This document shows positions 12,008-24,100 of a DNA stretch of 64,000 bases, in pieces (positions within the stretch are counted from its first letter, which is position 1; each line of letters begins with the position of its first letter). The stretch comes from Takakia lepidozioides (taxonomy: Eukaryota; Streptophyta; Takakiopsida; Takakiales; Takakiaceae): the NCBI GenBank assembly GCA_030704615.1, contig CM060732.1, positions 38,297,053 to 38,361,052 of the forward strand. Reading direction: 5' to 3'. Made by a program: the position numbers and the translations under genes. The notes under the pieces are model-generated. The model did no database searches. It was not told the origin of the DNA and saw only the letters and a list, made by a program, of their open reading frames with translations.

Positions 12008-12114
12008 GACAGGATTTGAACACTACATCTTGCGAGAGAGAGAAGACTCCGGCTGAAGCCGGCGTAACTAAGAGCCACTTCACCTTTCGGCTACCTTTCG
12101 GGGGTGGGCCCTAT
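12008..12114 (-). mobile_element. Short structured retroposon, copy A
   Basis: Read on the minus strand it begins TATAGGGCCCACCCCC. It shares about 80 bases with copies at 38,962-39,040 and 62,837-62,925, including GGCTCTTAGTTACG and GGAGTCTTCTCTCTCTC. It contains a GCC-GAAA-GGT hairpin with a GNRA loop and a perfect CCGGCT-TC-AGCCGG hairpin. GGTGAAGTGG resembles a Pol III A box. About 60 bases further, GTTCAAATCC (12,012-12,021) resembles a B box, which would fit a tRNA-related SINE. The B-box-like part is absent from the other two copies. Confidence 0.6.
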
Positions 12115-12135
12115 ATATATATATATATAACTAAA
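12115..12135. repeat. TA dinucleotide tract
   Basis: A run of about nine TA units next to retroposon copy A. It is either a target preference of the insertion or an expanded simple repeat. Confidence 0.7.
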
Positions 12136-12189
12136 GAGAGAGTGTCATGAGGGACACCAGGTAGCCGGGGGGGGGGGTGGGGGTTGTGG

Positions 12190-13735
12190 AGGGCCTATGG
12201 GCCCCGAGGCGCATTAGAAGAACCAGACTCGAGTTGGCGTTTGTTGGTGATGATAGCTATGAGGGAACGGAGTGCGGTGAGGTGGATTTCCTTGAAGCAT
12301 TTATGGATGGGGGGTGGGGAATTTTGAAGTTATTATGTATATCATTGATGCTGGCGTTGTGGATGCCGCCCCTTGTTCCGGCAGTGACAATCGTGAGTGG
12401 GCCTGTTGCCCAACCCTGCCTTCAAATTGCCAAGATGAGGGGGGCATATTTTTGTCGTTTCTCAAGGATGGAGTCGCTAGGGTACCTATCGTGGCAAAAT
12501 GCAAATTCGATGAAGTGGACGGTAAATTGTGGGGACGGGGAGGCAGGTGCTGGGGCAGTAGTGGGTAGACCTTGGATAATAAGTATGTCTGGGCAAAGTC
12601 TAGCTGGGCAGGAGCATGGTGATTGGGTACATGTGCATGGTAGCAACCATGGCGGTACAGTGTGGTCTGATGGTCTTCCCTGGTAAGTACCAGCATTAAT
12701 GAGCGTGAACCAACGTGTCTCAGCACGTTTTGAGAAGAGTTTAATGCAGGTGTCATACTACGTGGTTGTGTCGGGTAATATATAGGCCGTGAATAACCGG
12801 GTGTGTGCATCGACTAAGGAGGTGAGGCCAGGTATCCCGTTCGTGATGTGTTGTTGAGCACATGGGGCAGTATGGTGATGGGTAGAGTCGTGGCCATAAA
12901 ATATGCTTACGTTGATGACCCATGTATTGTGCGTATCTGAACTTGATTGTTTGATGGATTTGCGCATCAGTGGTAGCTTTGGTTTGCCAAAAGTGGTTTG
13001 AGAGTTTGTGGTGCAACACTTTGGATTTGGTCCATTTTTTAATATGGACCTTTGTATGGCTAATTGAGTCAGCAGCTTGTTTATTGGCTTCACGGGTGAG
13101 AGTGGCTAAGAGATTACGTATTGGTCGGGGTGCAGGGGGATCTGGGACATGGTGAATAAACCAGAATGGGTGAGTGTGGGCAATGTGGATAGGGTCATCC
13201 GTGAAGTAGACTTTGGTTATAGTGGCGCCAAGTTGGGCGAGTAGATCTGCTTCCTTATTACCTTGGATGCCAGTGTGGGAGCGGACTTTGAGAAATTGGA
13301 TTGGGTGTCTTATAGTTATAGCAGTGTTAACAATGGCTGTAATGAGATTGCGATCAGGGTGATGATGATGGGAAGAAGGACGGGATATATGGTTGCGGAT
13401 CAGAAATAGGGAGGTGAGGCTGTCTGTGAAGATGAAGTATGGGGGCGGGAAGGAGTCTAGCAGGAGGAGGGCATCATATATGGCCATCAGTTCGGCCCTT
13501 AGGATGGTAGCCGGAGGGCGACCCCTTGCCTTGTTCCTGCATGATAAATACCATAGCCCGCATCGGGCTGGGTGAGGGAACCGTCAGTGTAGTGTTGCTG
13601 AGGGGATATTTGGGGGTAGTGTTTTGTTGATAAATTAGGGGGATTGGGGGGGGGGGGGCGGAACCGCTATGCTGCAGGCTTTGATTTGGTCCGAGAGAGG
13701 GTGACGGGTGTTGTGGTGTAGGGGCCACATCTTGT
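12190..13735 (-). pseudogene. LINE fragment: RNase H domain and C-terminal region
   Basis: Minus-strand remnant of a non-LTR retrotransposon. The RNase H domain starts with a YTDGS-like motif in one frame near 13,580, then AIYDALLLLDS, FTDSLTSL and VRSHTGIQGNKEADLLA, which are the conserved RNase H aspartate and histidine blocks. After this, CPMCSTTHHERDTWPHLLSRC resembles a zinc-finger/TERF-like region. A decayed C-terminal region in shifting frames includes CHDRYPSDSILEKRQKY. The reverse transcriptase is absent. The longest open piece is 12,753-13,487, and several frameshifts are evident. It is inserted in the piggyBac-like element. Confidence 0.75.
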
Positions 13736-14143
13736 GTTTATTATTCATTGCTCTTAACCACCACACTTACCCGCCACTTTCTGCAAACCTCTGCAATAAT
13801 TAATGCTTTATGTGCATATTGTGGGCCCCAGCAGACCAGCTTGCCGGGCAGACCCAGCAGCAGACTGGCCGGGTCCGGGTAGGGGCGCTCCTACCCTCCG
13901 CGACCCCTCTGCCACACACGGGCCCCGCCGCAGCCACACGCGCGGGCATTCATGACCTTATTATTGTTAAATGAGAAGGCTGAAAAATAGCTATGTAATG
14001 AAGAAAAAAATGAAAAAAAATCTAAATTAGGCCACCAGATTTACCTACATGACTGAATTTGTTTTTTAGAAAAATATTTTTTCCGACTTTTATGACCCAT
14101 CTGACTTTGGACGAAAACGTCCTTCTGGGCATTTAGGGGATAA

Positions 14144-15260
14144 GTGCACGATTTTTGCATAAAAAATTAGGGTCAGAATCATACACCTTCTATTGGAGTG
14201 TTAAATATTTGAGAATGATATTACATCTGTTTATTTCAGAAGAATGTGACAAACACATTGCTTCTATGGTTGTCTCCAATACACGATATCTGTGTGAAGA
14301 AATCATGAACCTATGAAAGAACCGACTCCAATTATCAAATTGTTGGCGCTCAAATCGAGATGTAGGCCTAACGGAAATCCGGGAGACCATGACTCCAAAA
14401 TTCTCATAGCCAAAAGAAGCGTAAGGTGTGATAATATGATACCTATCGAAACAAGAAAGGCTTCCTTGAAACCCCGCTGCAGAACAAGTGCCTAAAGTGC
14501 TGAAAAGGAGAGAAGGGCAAGACAGTTACGAATATGTAGACCAGTTTCATTCGGCCCAGTTAATTCTAGAGTGGTCCAGGAATTAGCGTGGTCCAGGAGT
14601 TAAAAGAGGGGGCCAATGTATTAAGGCCATTTGTATTATTTAATGAAATGAATGGTCCAAAAATTAAGGATTGACTTTCTAGCATGGGGTTTCTAGATAG
14701 TTCTAGTTCTAGCTGACTTTCTAGATAGTTCTAGTTCTAGTTGACTTTCTACATAGTTCCAGTTTCTAGATACTTCTACAATATGTCGGTATGGTGAGAA
14801 GCAATTGACTAGTTGTTTGTAACTTGTGTCTGGCACAGGCACTAGTGGCGTGTCTCACTAGTGGTTTGAGAGCCAGTGTGAGTAGTTGTTTGCTATGTTG
14901 GGGGTCGGGCTAGGTATGGCAAGTAGGATCAAAGTGGCTGCAAGACGGAAAGACAAGGCGACCGAGGGTGCAGAGAAGTTCATAGAGGCAAGTGTTACTA
15001 TCGGTCCCCTTTATTCCACTTGATTTAGCGACACTCACCACGCATTTTAGTGAATGGTGGCTTCCTGTATAACAACCTGCGGTAGGTTGACTCTCGGTTC
15101 TCATTTCTGCAACTCTTGCGTTCCCACTTTTCAAACTTTCTATACTTTATTAATAAAGTTTGACGCTCGACCATCCAACAAATAGTTAATTGGTGGAGTC
15201 AGTAAAGTTCACATACCTTGAATTCACGGCGCTTATTCCCGTGAATCGCACCCGCGGGCC
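14144..15260. other. No gene; short repeats of TTCTAGATAGTTCTAG
   Basis: No coding region recognised. About 14,685-14,780 holds three imperfect copies of a roughly 31-base unit containing CTTTCTAGATAGTTCTAGTT. Between 14,810 and 14,880 ACTAGT motifs cluster, as in the LTR at 47,123-47,641. This may be a decayed LTR, but the ends cannot be defined. Confidence 0.35.
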
Positions 15261-15266
15261 CTGCCA

Positions 15267-15332
15267 GGCGCCTTACATTGTGTAAGCGCCATGTACAGCG
15301 TGGCGGGGGTGCTTACACAAATGTAAGGCGCC
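15267..15332. repeat. Inverted repeat, about 21 bp arms
   Basis: GGCGCCTTACATTGTGTAAGC (shown here only as its ends GGCGCC and GTAAGC) at 15,267-15,287 is inverted at 15,311-15,332 with one inserted base. Related GCCCTAGGG motifs follow at 15,330 and 15,364. The transcript could form a stable hairpin about 190 bases upstream of the phosphatase reading frame. Confidence 0.7.
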
Positions 15333-15522
15333 CTAGGGTGCTTAAGTATATCACAAGGTAACCGCCCTAGGGCACTTACACAAACCAAAGCTACTTATTG
15401 AAAAACGAGAATCTAACTCATGATCGCGCAGCCTGAATTCCAGCCAGGGAGACTACTGTTCGTGCTGTATTCATTGTCACGTATTACAATTGTAGTATTA
15501 CAATTGTAGCGAGTTGTCACCA

Positions 15523-16083
15523 ATGCCGTCCTCGCAGATCCTCCCCTTGTTGTGGATTGGGGATGAGTATGCTGCCAGTGTGCCCGATTTCGGCTATGTC
15601 TTAAACATCACGATAGAAGTTGGCAAGAGCAGCCTCCTTGCCGACGATGTTTCCTTTCAGCGCTTCCCGATCTTCGATTATGGAGGCGAGAAGCAACAGC
15701 AGGTCATGTTCAATTTCTTCAGCCATTCTTGATCCCTCATCGAGCAAGGCATGGCGTGGGGTCGGCGGGTGCTGGTGCATTGTGTGGAAGGCAAGCAACG
15801 GTCGTGCGCAGTGGTCGCCGCTTACTTGATATCTGCCATGGGGCTTACGGCTTCGCAGGCCAAGGACTACATCCTCGAGAAACGTCCAGAGGCGTTTCAC
15901 TCTGGCACCCATGTGAACTTTGCACCAGCGCTGGAGCGTTGGGAGAAGACTACGAGGAGCAAATGCAACACGTCAGCCAGAAACGTCTACCTCCCTGTTC
16001 AGAATCGAAAGTCCGCAAAACTAAAACCAAGAACTGTCCTCCGAGAACTGTACGCAAATAGTTCCGATGATGGTAATTTGTAG
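15523..16083 (+). pseudogene. Dual-specificity protein phosphatase-like frame with one in-frame stop
   Basis: Starts at ATG 15,523 (MPSSQILPLLWIGDEYAAS), a typical N-terminus of small dual-specificity phosphatases, and includes VLNIT. The catalytic loop is VHCVEGKQRSCAVVAAYL, matching HCx5RS. The expected general-acid aspartate region is IFDYGG. A TGA at 15,730-15,732 separates FNFFSHS from SLIEQGMAW in the same frame; otherwise the 186-codon frame is open without introns. CGA to TGA would explain the stop. The enzyme family removes phosphate from Tyr/Ser/Thr or small substrates. It may be a recently inactivated intronless copy or a sequence variant. Confidence 0.75.
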
Positions 16084-16645
16084 TCAGAGTTTTTCAACAG
16101 CGTAGGTTACGCTGTAGAGAAACTTATCTGGGTGGTTTTAGTTCCACCATTCAATGAATTCAGTGTTTGGTTTTCGGGAAGCCAAGCCCTTTGCTTAATT
16201 TAAGTCCACAACACAATTGTGGCACGCACTGCCATGGAGCACCAGGAGAAAGGAGCCCTGGGCATTGGGAAGACACTGGACGATGGCAGCACACGATTGA
16301 TGCCACAGAAGAGGGCTAAGGTGTGCTCCGCTGTGGCAGATAACAGTCCACAAAACGCAGGTGAGCCACACAGTGGACCTGGTGATGTGGGCGAAACTTG
16401 ACATTGAGGTGTTTCGAAATTTTGTTAGGTCATATCAATAACTCCGCATCAGGTTTCGTCGTATGGATTCGTTTCGGTTGATCGGAGGGTATCTCAACGT
16501 GTCCGTGTTTCATGTTAACAACCTGTTGGATAGTTGGCGATAAATCCTCGGTGGGTGCCTTGAGGACCTGCTCTAGTCAATAATTTATGTGGTCATCATC
16601 ATGTGCTAGTTTTCAATTTGATAAGCACTTCATTCTAGCGGCATT
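16084..16645. other. No gene recognised
   Basis: A 60-codon frame at 16,219-16,401 (LPQKRAK-like basic segment) has no family signature and could be the tail of a neighbouring gene. Nothing else is supported. Confidence 0.35.
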
Positions 16646-17701
16646 GTGTCCGCTGGATACCAAACGGACACTTTTCAAAATCTTTTCACTGCGAAATTTC
16701 TAGTCATGGATATGCATTACGGGGATGTGCACTCCAGGTGTCTTACTTTATTTGTGGCGCATCATCCAAGAATAGCTGAGCTCCGAAACAAATTTTCCAG
16801 GCGAGGTGCGCTCATACTTTGTCTCATATTTGGCTGAAGATCCTCCAGCTAAAATCTCCAAAGCATCAGCACTGGATCCTCATGTTCATGGCAAGGAGAG
16901 CTGCCAAGAGCCCTGGAGTATGCAGAAGAGGCAACTCAGATAATCACATTTCTTTACAAGCTCGTTCCAGGAGTTGCAAGCAGAAGCTTTGGGCTGCATG
17001 TTGCTCGTCCTGCTCAGGTCTCAATTCCACTCCACGGTCAAGCATTAACTGCTGTGACAGGAAACGTATCTTTTCCTGGAATGTTTACATCAATGTGAAT
17101 TCGGTCCCTTTGCTCATGGTGTGATTTGAAATGTGGATGTTTCGAAGTTCTTGTCATGTTTCAGGGAGTGTAAAAAGTTAGGGTACACGATCTTGAAGGA
17201 CACAAAGTTGAAGGGAAACAATATAAGCAGCAGAAAACGGAACTCCTTGCTGACCCTTGTGACTGTTAATTTTGGCTCTTAATGATCACCAGTGAGTTTC
17301 TTCCAAACCCCCTCCTGAAACTAACACCAAAGTCAAAGCACAAGCTTGATTTGATGATGTGTTATGCCTTCGTTTTCGAAGGTTGGGTGCTGCAAGCAGC
17401 AACCATGGCAACAGAGCTCGAGAATGCTCACAGATCACATCTGCACAGAAGCTCAAGCAGACATCCATTGGAAAGTGTTTCTCAACTCAGTCGATGTGAT
17501 GAAGGCAATCTCTTAGAAAATGCTCCAGAAACTGAAGGCAGTCCTTTGAAAATGTCAAAGCTGTCACTAGGTGAAGTTCTCGACCTCCTATTGGATCATG
17601 AATGCAAAGATAGCTTTAGTGAGAGTGAGGTGGATGAGCTAGCAACCGTTTTGGAAAGGCAAGTTACAAAGGTAGTGGGAAATCAGGATGATGCACTTTA
17701 G
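16646..17701 (+). pseudogene. MSH3-like mismatch repair protein, C-terminal fragment
   Basis: Fragments of the C-terminus of a MutS homologue, closest by eye to MSH3. Segments in order are MHYGDVHSRCLTLFVAHHP and RIAEL at about 16,700-16,795, SYFVSYLAEDPP in another frame, ITFLYKLVPGVASRSFGLHV at about 16,940-17,005 in a third frame, and LQAATMATELE then the MSKLSLGEVLDLLLDHEC tail to a stop at 17,701. MSH3 pairs with MSH2 to recognise loops during mismatch repair; the ATPase Walker motifs lie upstream of this part and are absent here. Frame changes inside a continuous conserved stretch indicate indels, not introns, so this is probably a pseudogene fragment. Confidence 0.7.
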
Positions 17702-18366
17702 GCTGTAAAGGGAGCGCATGCTCGGGCCAATGCATTTTGTAATACGTCATCTATGGTAATTGATACCTCCAAATTGTAGAGGTGAGTAGGGACCAAGAGC
17801 AATTTCAGTTCTAAATGTGTGGGCTTGGCTGCATCTTGCAAGACCTGTCACATAAACATAGCACTGAGGGGTTCACACCTCGCGTGGATTTTAAGGTAGC
17901 AGGCACGTGACAGTTTCTGTTGCTCTTTCTCACGCATTCCATTGACCATGTCATGGCTTTTGTCATGTCTTGTGAAGATTTCGGTCTTGGCTTGCTGATT
18001 GTGTGCAATGTGAGCAAGAAGCTCTTTGGAAGAAACACCTTCAAAATGGGAAGACTACTGAAAGTTCAGTCAAGTCTTCCTGAGAGTCATTAGAGTCATT
18101 ATCTTCATCTTACAGCGCGTTTTTGTGGACTCTTACCTGTTGAGGGACAACCAACTTACAACATTCTTTTACTCCTGGTACAAACAATCCTTATCAAGCA
18201 AGACAAAGAATGGGGAGGTTTGTCTCAAGGGTCAATTGTCCCTGTCAGACAAGTGTCAGCTCCTCAAGCCTTTTCAACTTAATCTAATGCAATAAATCGG
18301 TTATGGCAAATGTAGCCAAGTGGGTGACAAAGTTCCTCTTCTGAGAGCTAGCCGCCAGCTCTCCTC
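17702..18366. other. No gene recognised
   Basis: Between the MSH3 remnant and the LINE. No convincing coding potential; part may be decayed 5' LINE sequence. Confidence 0.35.
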
Positions 18367-21124
18367 ATGCTCGATTTCCAAAAAGCCTTTGATAATATAG
18401 ACTGGCTCTTCCTCCAAGAGACACTCCACAAGGTTGGATTACGGGGTAACTTCCTAAACTGGATCACAATCCTCCTTCATTCTGCATCTAGTAGAATTCT
18501 TATTAATGGTTACCTCTCTCCCCAATTCCAGCTCCATCGTTCAGTGAGACAAGGATGCCCGATAGCACCCTTTCTTTTTTTGGTGGCAGCAGACGCGCTT
18601 AAACATCTTCTTCATGCCAATAATGAGCTGCAGGGGCTGAAAATTCTGAGAGTTCTTCCCCAACCACTCTCGGTCAAATCCTCCATGTACGCAGACGACA
18701 CTACGCTCCTTATTGACAGCAGCACGGAGAGGAATGTCACCCTTATGTTGAATACCCTTCAGCTTTTTTGTGATGCCTCTGGTCTGAGCATCAATTGGGA
18801 AAAATCGGTTGCCATCCTTTCCAAGCTTAACCCGGGTTCTTTGTTATCTCATTCTGCTCCGTGGGGGGAGAACATGGGTCTAAATTGGCTCGAGGATGGC
18901 CAGGCACACACCCTTTTGGGCCACCTCATTGGGCACGGGCTGACTGATGCTCAACGTTGCCAGGTTGTCATTACGAAGCTCAAGAAAAAACTTATCCACT
19001 GGAGCTCGATTTTTTTTGTCACTAGCTGGTAGGGCTCTTGTGGCCAACCAGGTCCTTCTCGCTTCGTTTTGGTATAAGCCTCGGTTTCTCCTGGTCTCCT
19101 GGCTCTGACATTATTAAGCAAGTGAAATCCCTGGGTTCGTAATTTCCTATGGGGTGCCACCCCGGCCTCCCCCTCCCGCAGAGCCTTGGTTAGCTAGGCT
19201 CAAATCACTCAGCCAAAAAAGTTTGGGGGTCTGGGAATATTAGACCCAGCAACCCAGATCACTTCACTTTTAGCCAAGTGGGTCCCTCGAATGCTAATTC
19301 ATGTCAACTCGCCTTGGAGTATGTTGGTCGATAGCATGTCATGTCGTCGTCTCCTGTTGCAGGGCAATGGCCCTCTTCTCTCAGATGGCTGGTTCAAGGT
19401 ACGCCCAACTCTAAAGGTATATGGCACGGATCTCAGGCCTGGCGCTCCATATGGAGTGCCTGGACCAAAATCCGGCCATTCTTGTATCAAAAAACACCAT
19501 TGTCGATGGATGAGGCTCTTAGACAGCCTGTATTTCTGAACTACAATGCAGACTCAGATCTCTTGATCAAGAACTCCAAGACATGGGCAGCCTGGGAATC
19601 CGCGGGCATCTCCCATTTCTCTCACTTTTGGGTAAATGGCTCCTTCTGCTCTCCTTCTGAATTCATGCCAGCCTTTTCAAGTAGAAGAGTGGCTGCTCTG
19701 AGCACTATCTCTGGTAACATACCTGATTCCTGGGTTTCTCTTTGCCCTCATCCAGTCAATAGGCTATCGCTCCCAGTCTGGCTTGGAGGTTCGTTGGGGC
19801 AATCACCTTTCGCTTTTTATGCCACTTGTAGGTCAGGGAACTCCCTCTCGGGATGGAAATTCACTTCTGATTCTATGGGTAACCTGTCGGAGCCAGGACG
19901 GGCTTCCTTCCTAGAGAACTCCTTGTGTGCTACAAGAGTTTTCTGTCTGGTCTCGGGAGAAATCAACCTGACACGCCCAGTGGCGATTGCTCAATACTCT
20001 GGTTCGTACAGATGGTTTCTACAGGCACCCATTCAGCAACTCCAGTACGTTTGACCCTGGTGAGTGGTCGTGGATGACCAAGACGCATGACCCGTTCTTC
20101 CGATTCTCATGAAGCCTCCAATGATGATGAATTCTAAGTGGGATGCAAAGTGGCTACATATAACCAGCCATGTGCTGCCATGGAAGTCCATATGGACAGA
20201 TGTCTGGAGGAAGGTTAGAGCAGCGAAAATTGCGGGGTTCCTTTGGAAGATCGCCAACCGGATCTTGCTTGTCTCGGCTTATATTGCAGACCCTAACAAT
20301 GCTTGTACTGCTTGCTTATCTCTATCTCCTGAAACTGTCGAGCACTGTTTGTTGTCTTGCGATGGACAGCCCTGTCCATGTCTGGAGAGAGGTGTTTTCC
20401 TTTTATTCTTTCTGGAACAAGCCTCCCCAAGCCCATCCGGCTGCTCTACTGCTAAATGCAAGTGATACAGGGCTTGTAAGCACCTGCCCAGTATGGGCGG
20501 TTCTGAGGGCACACACCCTTTGGAATATGTGGAGACATAGATGCACCTGGTACTATGAAGCTAAAAAAGGCTGTGCCAAAGTTGTTTTGTTTGGGGTTCA
20601 CTCAGACATGATGTCTGAGGCAAGAAAAGCTTGGGGTGTTGTGTGTGTAGCTCTTTCAAGATGCTCTCAGGCTAGAAGAGAACAACTTCTCTCTGGCTTT
20701 GATACCACCTGCGCAAAAGGTGGTCGACTGTGCAGGAGAATCTCGGATTCCACCGTCAGGTGGAATGACACCCTCCCGCAGGGTTGGTAGTTCCATGAGC
20801 ACCCGACTATCTCCTGTCGAGGAAGAAGACTCTGATACAAATTACCGTCACCGCAGAAGCTTCAGAAAAGGGAAGTCCAAAGCGCAACTCTCCTTCGAGC
20901 CTTCTTCTCGGAAGCGCAGAGTTCTCTGAGCTCTCTCATGCTTGCATTACTCTAGAGAATTCCCTGGATTTGTCTCTACATTTGATCTTGGTTCATCCCT
21001 GGAATTTGATCGTAGTTTGTTCCCTGTAGTATCTGGTTACGGGGCGGCGTCCCTTTCATCAGCCTCCATGGCATGTCATTCAAGGTCTCTCTCGGACCTT
21101 TAAAAAAAAAAAAAAAAAAAAAAA
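18367..21124 (+). mobile_element. L1-type LINE, 5' truncated, with poly(A) tail
   Basis: Reverse transcriptase of a plant non-LTR retrotransposon. It opens with MLDFQKAFDNIDW and continues with SVRQGCPIAPFLFLV and the catalytic SMYADDTTLL at about 18,685. The frame is open to 19,032 and then shifts several times. The downstream zinc-binding region is visible as AAKIAGFLWKIANRIL and CTACLSLSPETVEHCLLSCD near 20,220-20,360. The element ends in a 23-base poly(A) at 21,102-21,124, as expected of target-primed integration. The endonuclease and N-terminal RT motifs are missing, so it was dead on arrival. No target-site duplication was found by eye. Confidence 0.85.
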
Positions 21125-24100
21125 TCCTCTTCAGAGAACTATGACTATTGGTGGAGAACGTCTCATTCTCAACTTTGGTTTCAAAGATTCGACAGGTCTG
21201 AGAACTAAATGCCGGCTTCTATCATGACCACTTATTTATTCCATCATGATAATAAATCGGAGATGGTTTACCCAACTTCATATTGAAGGAAAAATGAAGT
21301 TAGATTTTCGTCCTTCGTCACTGTGGAACGGTCCAGGTGGAATCGGAACAATTCATAGTTAGCCTTAGGGTTTGGCTATTTCTGAAGTTGTCGGGCTTCG
21401 GGCTTCCGCACCTTCGCAGCGAGAGTCATCGGTGGTACATGGGGATTGCGTGTTTGTTGGAGTGAGTGTCTATCTGTGTGTGTCGTTTTCGGGAGATGGT
21501 GGTCGTTGAGGAAGTCGAAGAGAACAGGGCTGATTCTTTGTTCTAGGAAGATTTTCGGTCCTAACCATCGAAAGCAAGGCCCACCGTTGGGATCACGATT
21601 TCCTTTGTGTGTAAGTGAATTTGCTGTGAAAGTTGACGATATACAAAAGTAAAGCTTACCAAAGGAACGTTTGTTGCGGGAGTTGTTCGTATTTGGTACT
21701 GGTGGTCAGGTCGTGACTCCCTATTATGTTCAGGGGATTTATTCACTTGGCTTCAGTTTCTGCAATGCTGGAATTGTGTGATTGGAGGTTCTAATTTCTG
21801 TCATAATGGTGGTATTGATGAAAATGTATGGATGCCATTGCTGTGATCGCACGAAGCGTAAAGTTGGGTTTCTGTGAACGAAATAAAAAACCCACAATCA
21901 AGGTTGCGTTAACGCAACTTTGATTATGCTATGGATTTCAATCGCCTCTTTCAGGAGGTCGAATGGTCGAATGGTCGCCTCTTTCGCTGAAAAGGTCGAA
22001 TGGTTTCCCTTGGAGAGGTGTGCGAGAGAATTCCCCAGCTATTAAAAGACTGATTATCATCAACAAATACAAGGCTTCGAACTGTTTGAATTGATTGTTA
22101 GTAAATTGTGTAGACATTGAAGTGTGATCAAGGTGTTGTTGATTGAATTGATTGCTTTTTAAAGACGTGGAAAAAACAGTTTTCTCGCACTAGATCAACT
22201 CATCATGGTACAAGCCAACCCGCTATTGCTGCAACCTTTGATGTCGTGGAACAATCAATATGGAGTCCAAAAATTCTATTGATGCCTAGCAATGGTCATC
22301 ACATTTTACAACCTTCTCTCCAAAAATCTTTTATTGAAGAATCGGCGTATCTTAAGAGCATGTCCTCCACTCATAAGGGAAGTTGCAAAAGGGTGCACCA
22401 CTGCATGGTACCCATACTTGGTGCATCTCCCACGCAGTTACCACATTGCGGCCAACTATACTTCACTTCATACTTCAGGTATGAATCCTTGCACTCGAGC
22501 TTTGTAGTACATGCAATAAGCCATTTTGTTGTTAGCCATTTTTGAAAGCTTATCATTCCACTAAAGAAGTGAGAAACGTCTTCAGTGTCCACAAACAGAT
22601 CATATCAGCTCCAACAGTCGCTTCACAAGCATTAGTTGGCGCTGCTTGATCTGAAGAGCAAGGAACCATACGACCTGAATTGGAGGCTTTTGTGGAGTCA
22701 GTTTCTTCCATAGAAAAGTTTCCCAATCAAAGGGCTTCACCTTGCGAAGAAAACCTTAGATTTGAGGGATGGAAGATTGCAGTAGAATGGCGACTAGGTT
22801 ATAAACGAATATTTGACCACTGCATCTCTTAGTGTTCTCATATACTAAGGGATCACATTATGACAATATCTGAGTGAGCATTCAACATACAAGTTCCTTT
22901 ATTTTGCTACTTCTGCCTGCAAGGACATGGTTCCGAAGTAATTCGTAATTTCAGGACCTTGAGGCAAGGACAATGTGTGAGGGATGGTTGTTTGGATAAT
23001 ATCAGATATTTCTCCTTTTCTACTATGCCCATCATGTGGAAAGTTCTGCCATTGCAGCTTGGAGATGATTGTGGAAGAGCACAGACACTAAATTTTATGA
23101 ACAGTGCAAGAATTTACAAATCTGGTGTTTGAGTATTATGGAACATCTTCAGCACCCTCACTTATAAGCTTGTTGTTGCTTGAACTTTCAATATGATACA
23201 GTTTTGATTTGTGGGGTTGTGGCTCAGAAGTTAGTGGAATGCACAGCAGTGGTGGTTACAGACAGAGAGGAAGTGTATTGCAGCTGGAGGTAGAGACAGT
23301 TTGAATAGTCATGTGAAGATCAGAAGTTATGCGAAGTTGTCCAGGGATCTGCAGTTCTCGAGTTGTTGGCCAATTTGGCGGGAAATACTCGTAACTTTTG
23401 AACTTCGAAGATAGGTAGCCAGAAGGTTTCCTGCTCTTGCGATTCTAGGTGCCGCATTTGTAGAGTGATGCATGGATAGTTCTGAGTGAGTTTGGTTAGT
23501 TCTGATTCAACAACTTGTTGGATCCTCGTGTGCACAGGTTTGAGTGCGCGTGGGGTTGGGATTTGTTGTGAAGAAAGTGGAAAGAGGAAGAAAAATGGAA
23601 ACAGGGGAGGCTTGAGCGAAGGCACTGTATGTCTACCTTGTGAAGTCGTGCCAAGGAATTTCAGTTTCACATGCTTCTGTTATCATCACAGGTTTTTGTT
23701 TTTTCTTTCTATACTACTGCCTTTGAGGAATGCTCCACCCTGTTTAACACAAATATGCATTGCAATTCCATAGGCCCCCAAAAATGAACATGGAAAACCA
23801 TAAGGAAGATCATCATCCTCAGAAGTATAAGGAGTATGAAGTAGAAAATTTACAAAACTCCCTTGAACAATAATTTGTGAGCTCATGTGAGTTTTGCGAA
23901 CTTATCCCTTTCATATACTATTTGCTTCCAAGGATTAAGAATTTTCTTATGGCTTGTCATGTTCATTTTAGGGTCTTGTGAGTTGTGATGCCTCCACCTA
24001 TACTCTTGAACGAATGAAAACATGGGTTTGAAAAATGGCATTAAAGGATAACTCTGTTGTAAGTACGTTACTTGGATCTAATCTATGTAGTGTAGTAGCA

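Larger units (their letters stand above)
11425..14139. mobile_element. piggyBac-like element with 14-bp terminal inverted repeats, composite
   Basis: The left end CCCCTAAATGCCCA (11,425-11,438) is perfectly inverted at the right end (14,126-14,139), and both ends are flanked by ATAA (11,421-11,424 and 14,140-14,143). Ends starting CCC with a 4-bp TTAA-like duplication are characteristic of piggyBac. Further inside, GGTCATGAAT (about 11,690) is matched in inverted orientation near 13,950. No transposase is visible. The interior contains a LINE RNase H fragment, a short structured retroposon and GC-rich CAGACC repeats, so the element is non-autonomous and was itself invaded. Confidence 0.65.

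Noticed and set aside
12008-12114. A functional tRNA gene
   Set aside because: Only A- and B-box-like motifs are present at too large a distance, without a complete cloverleaf.
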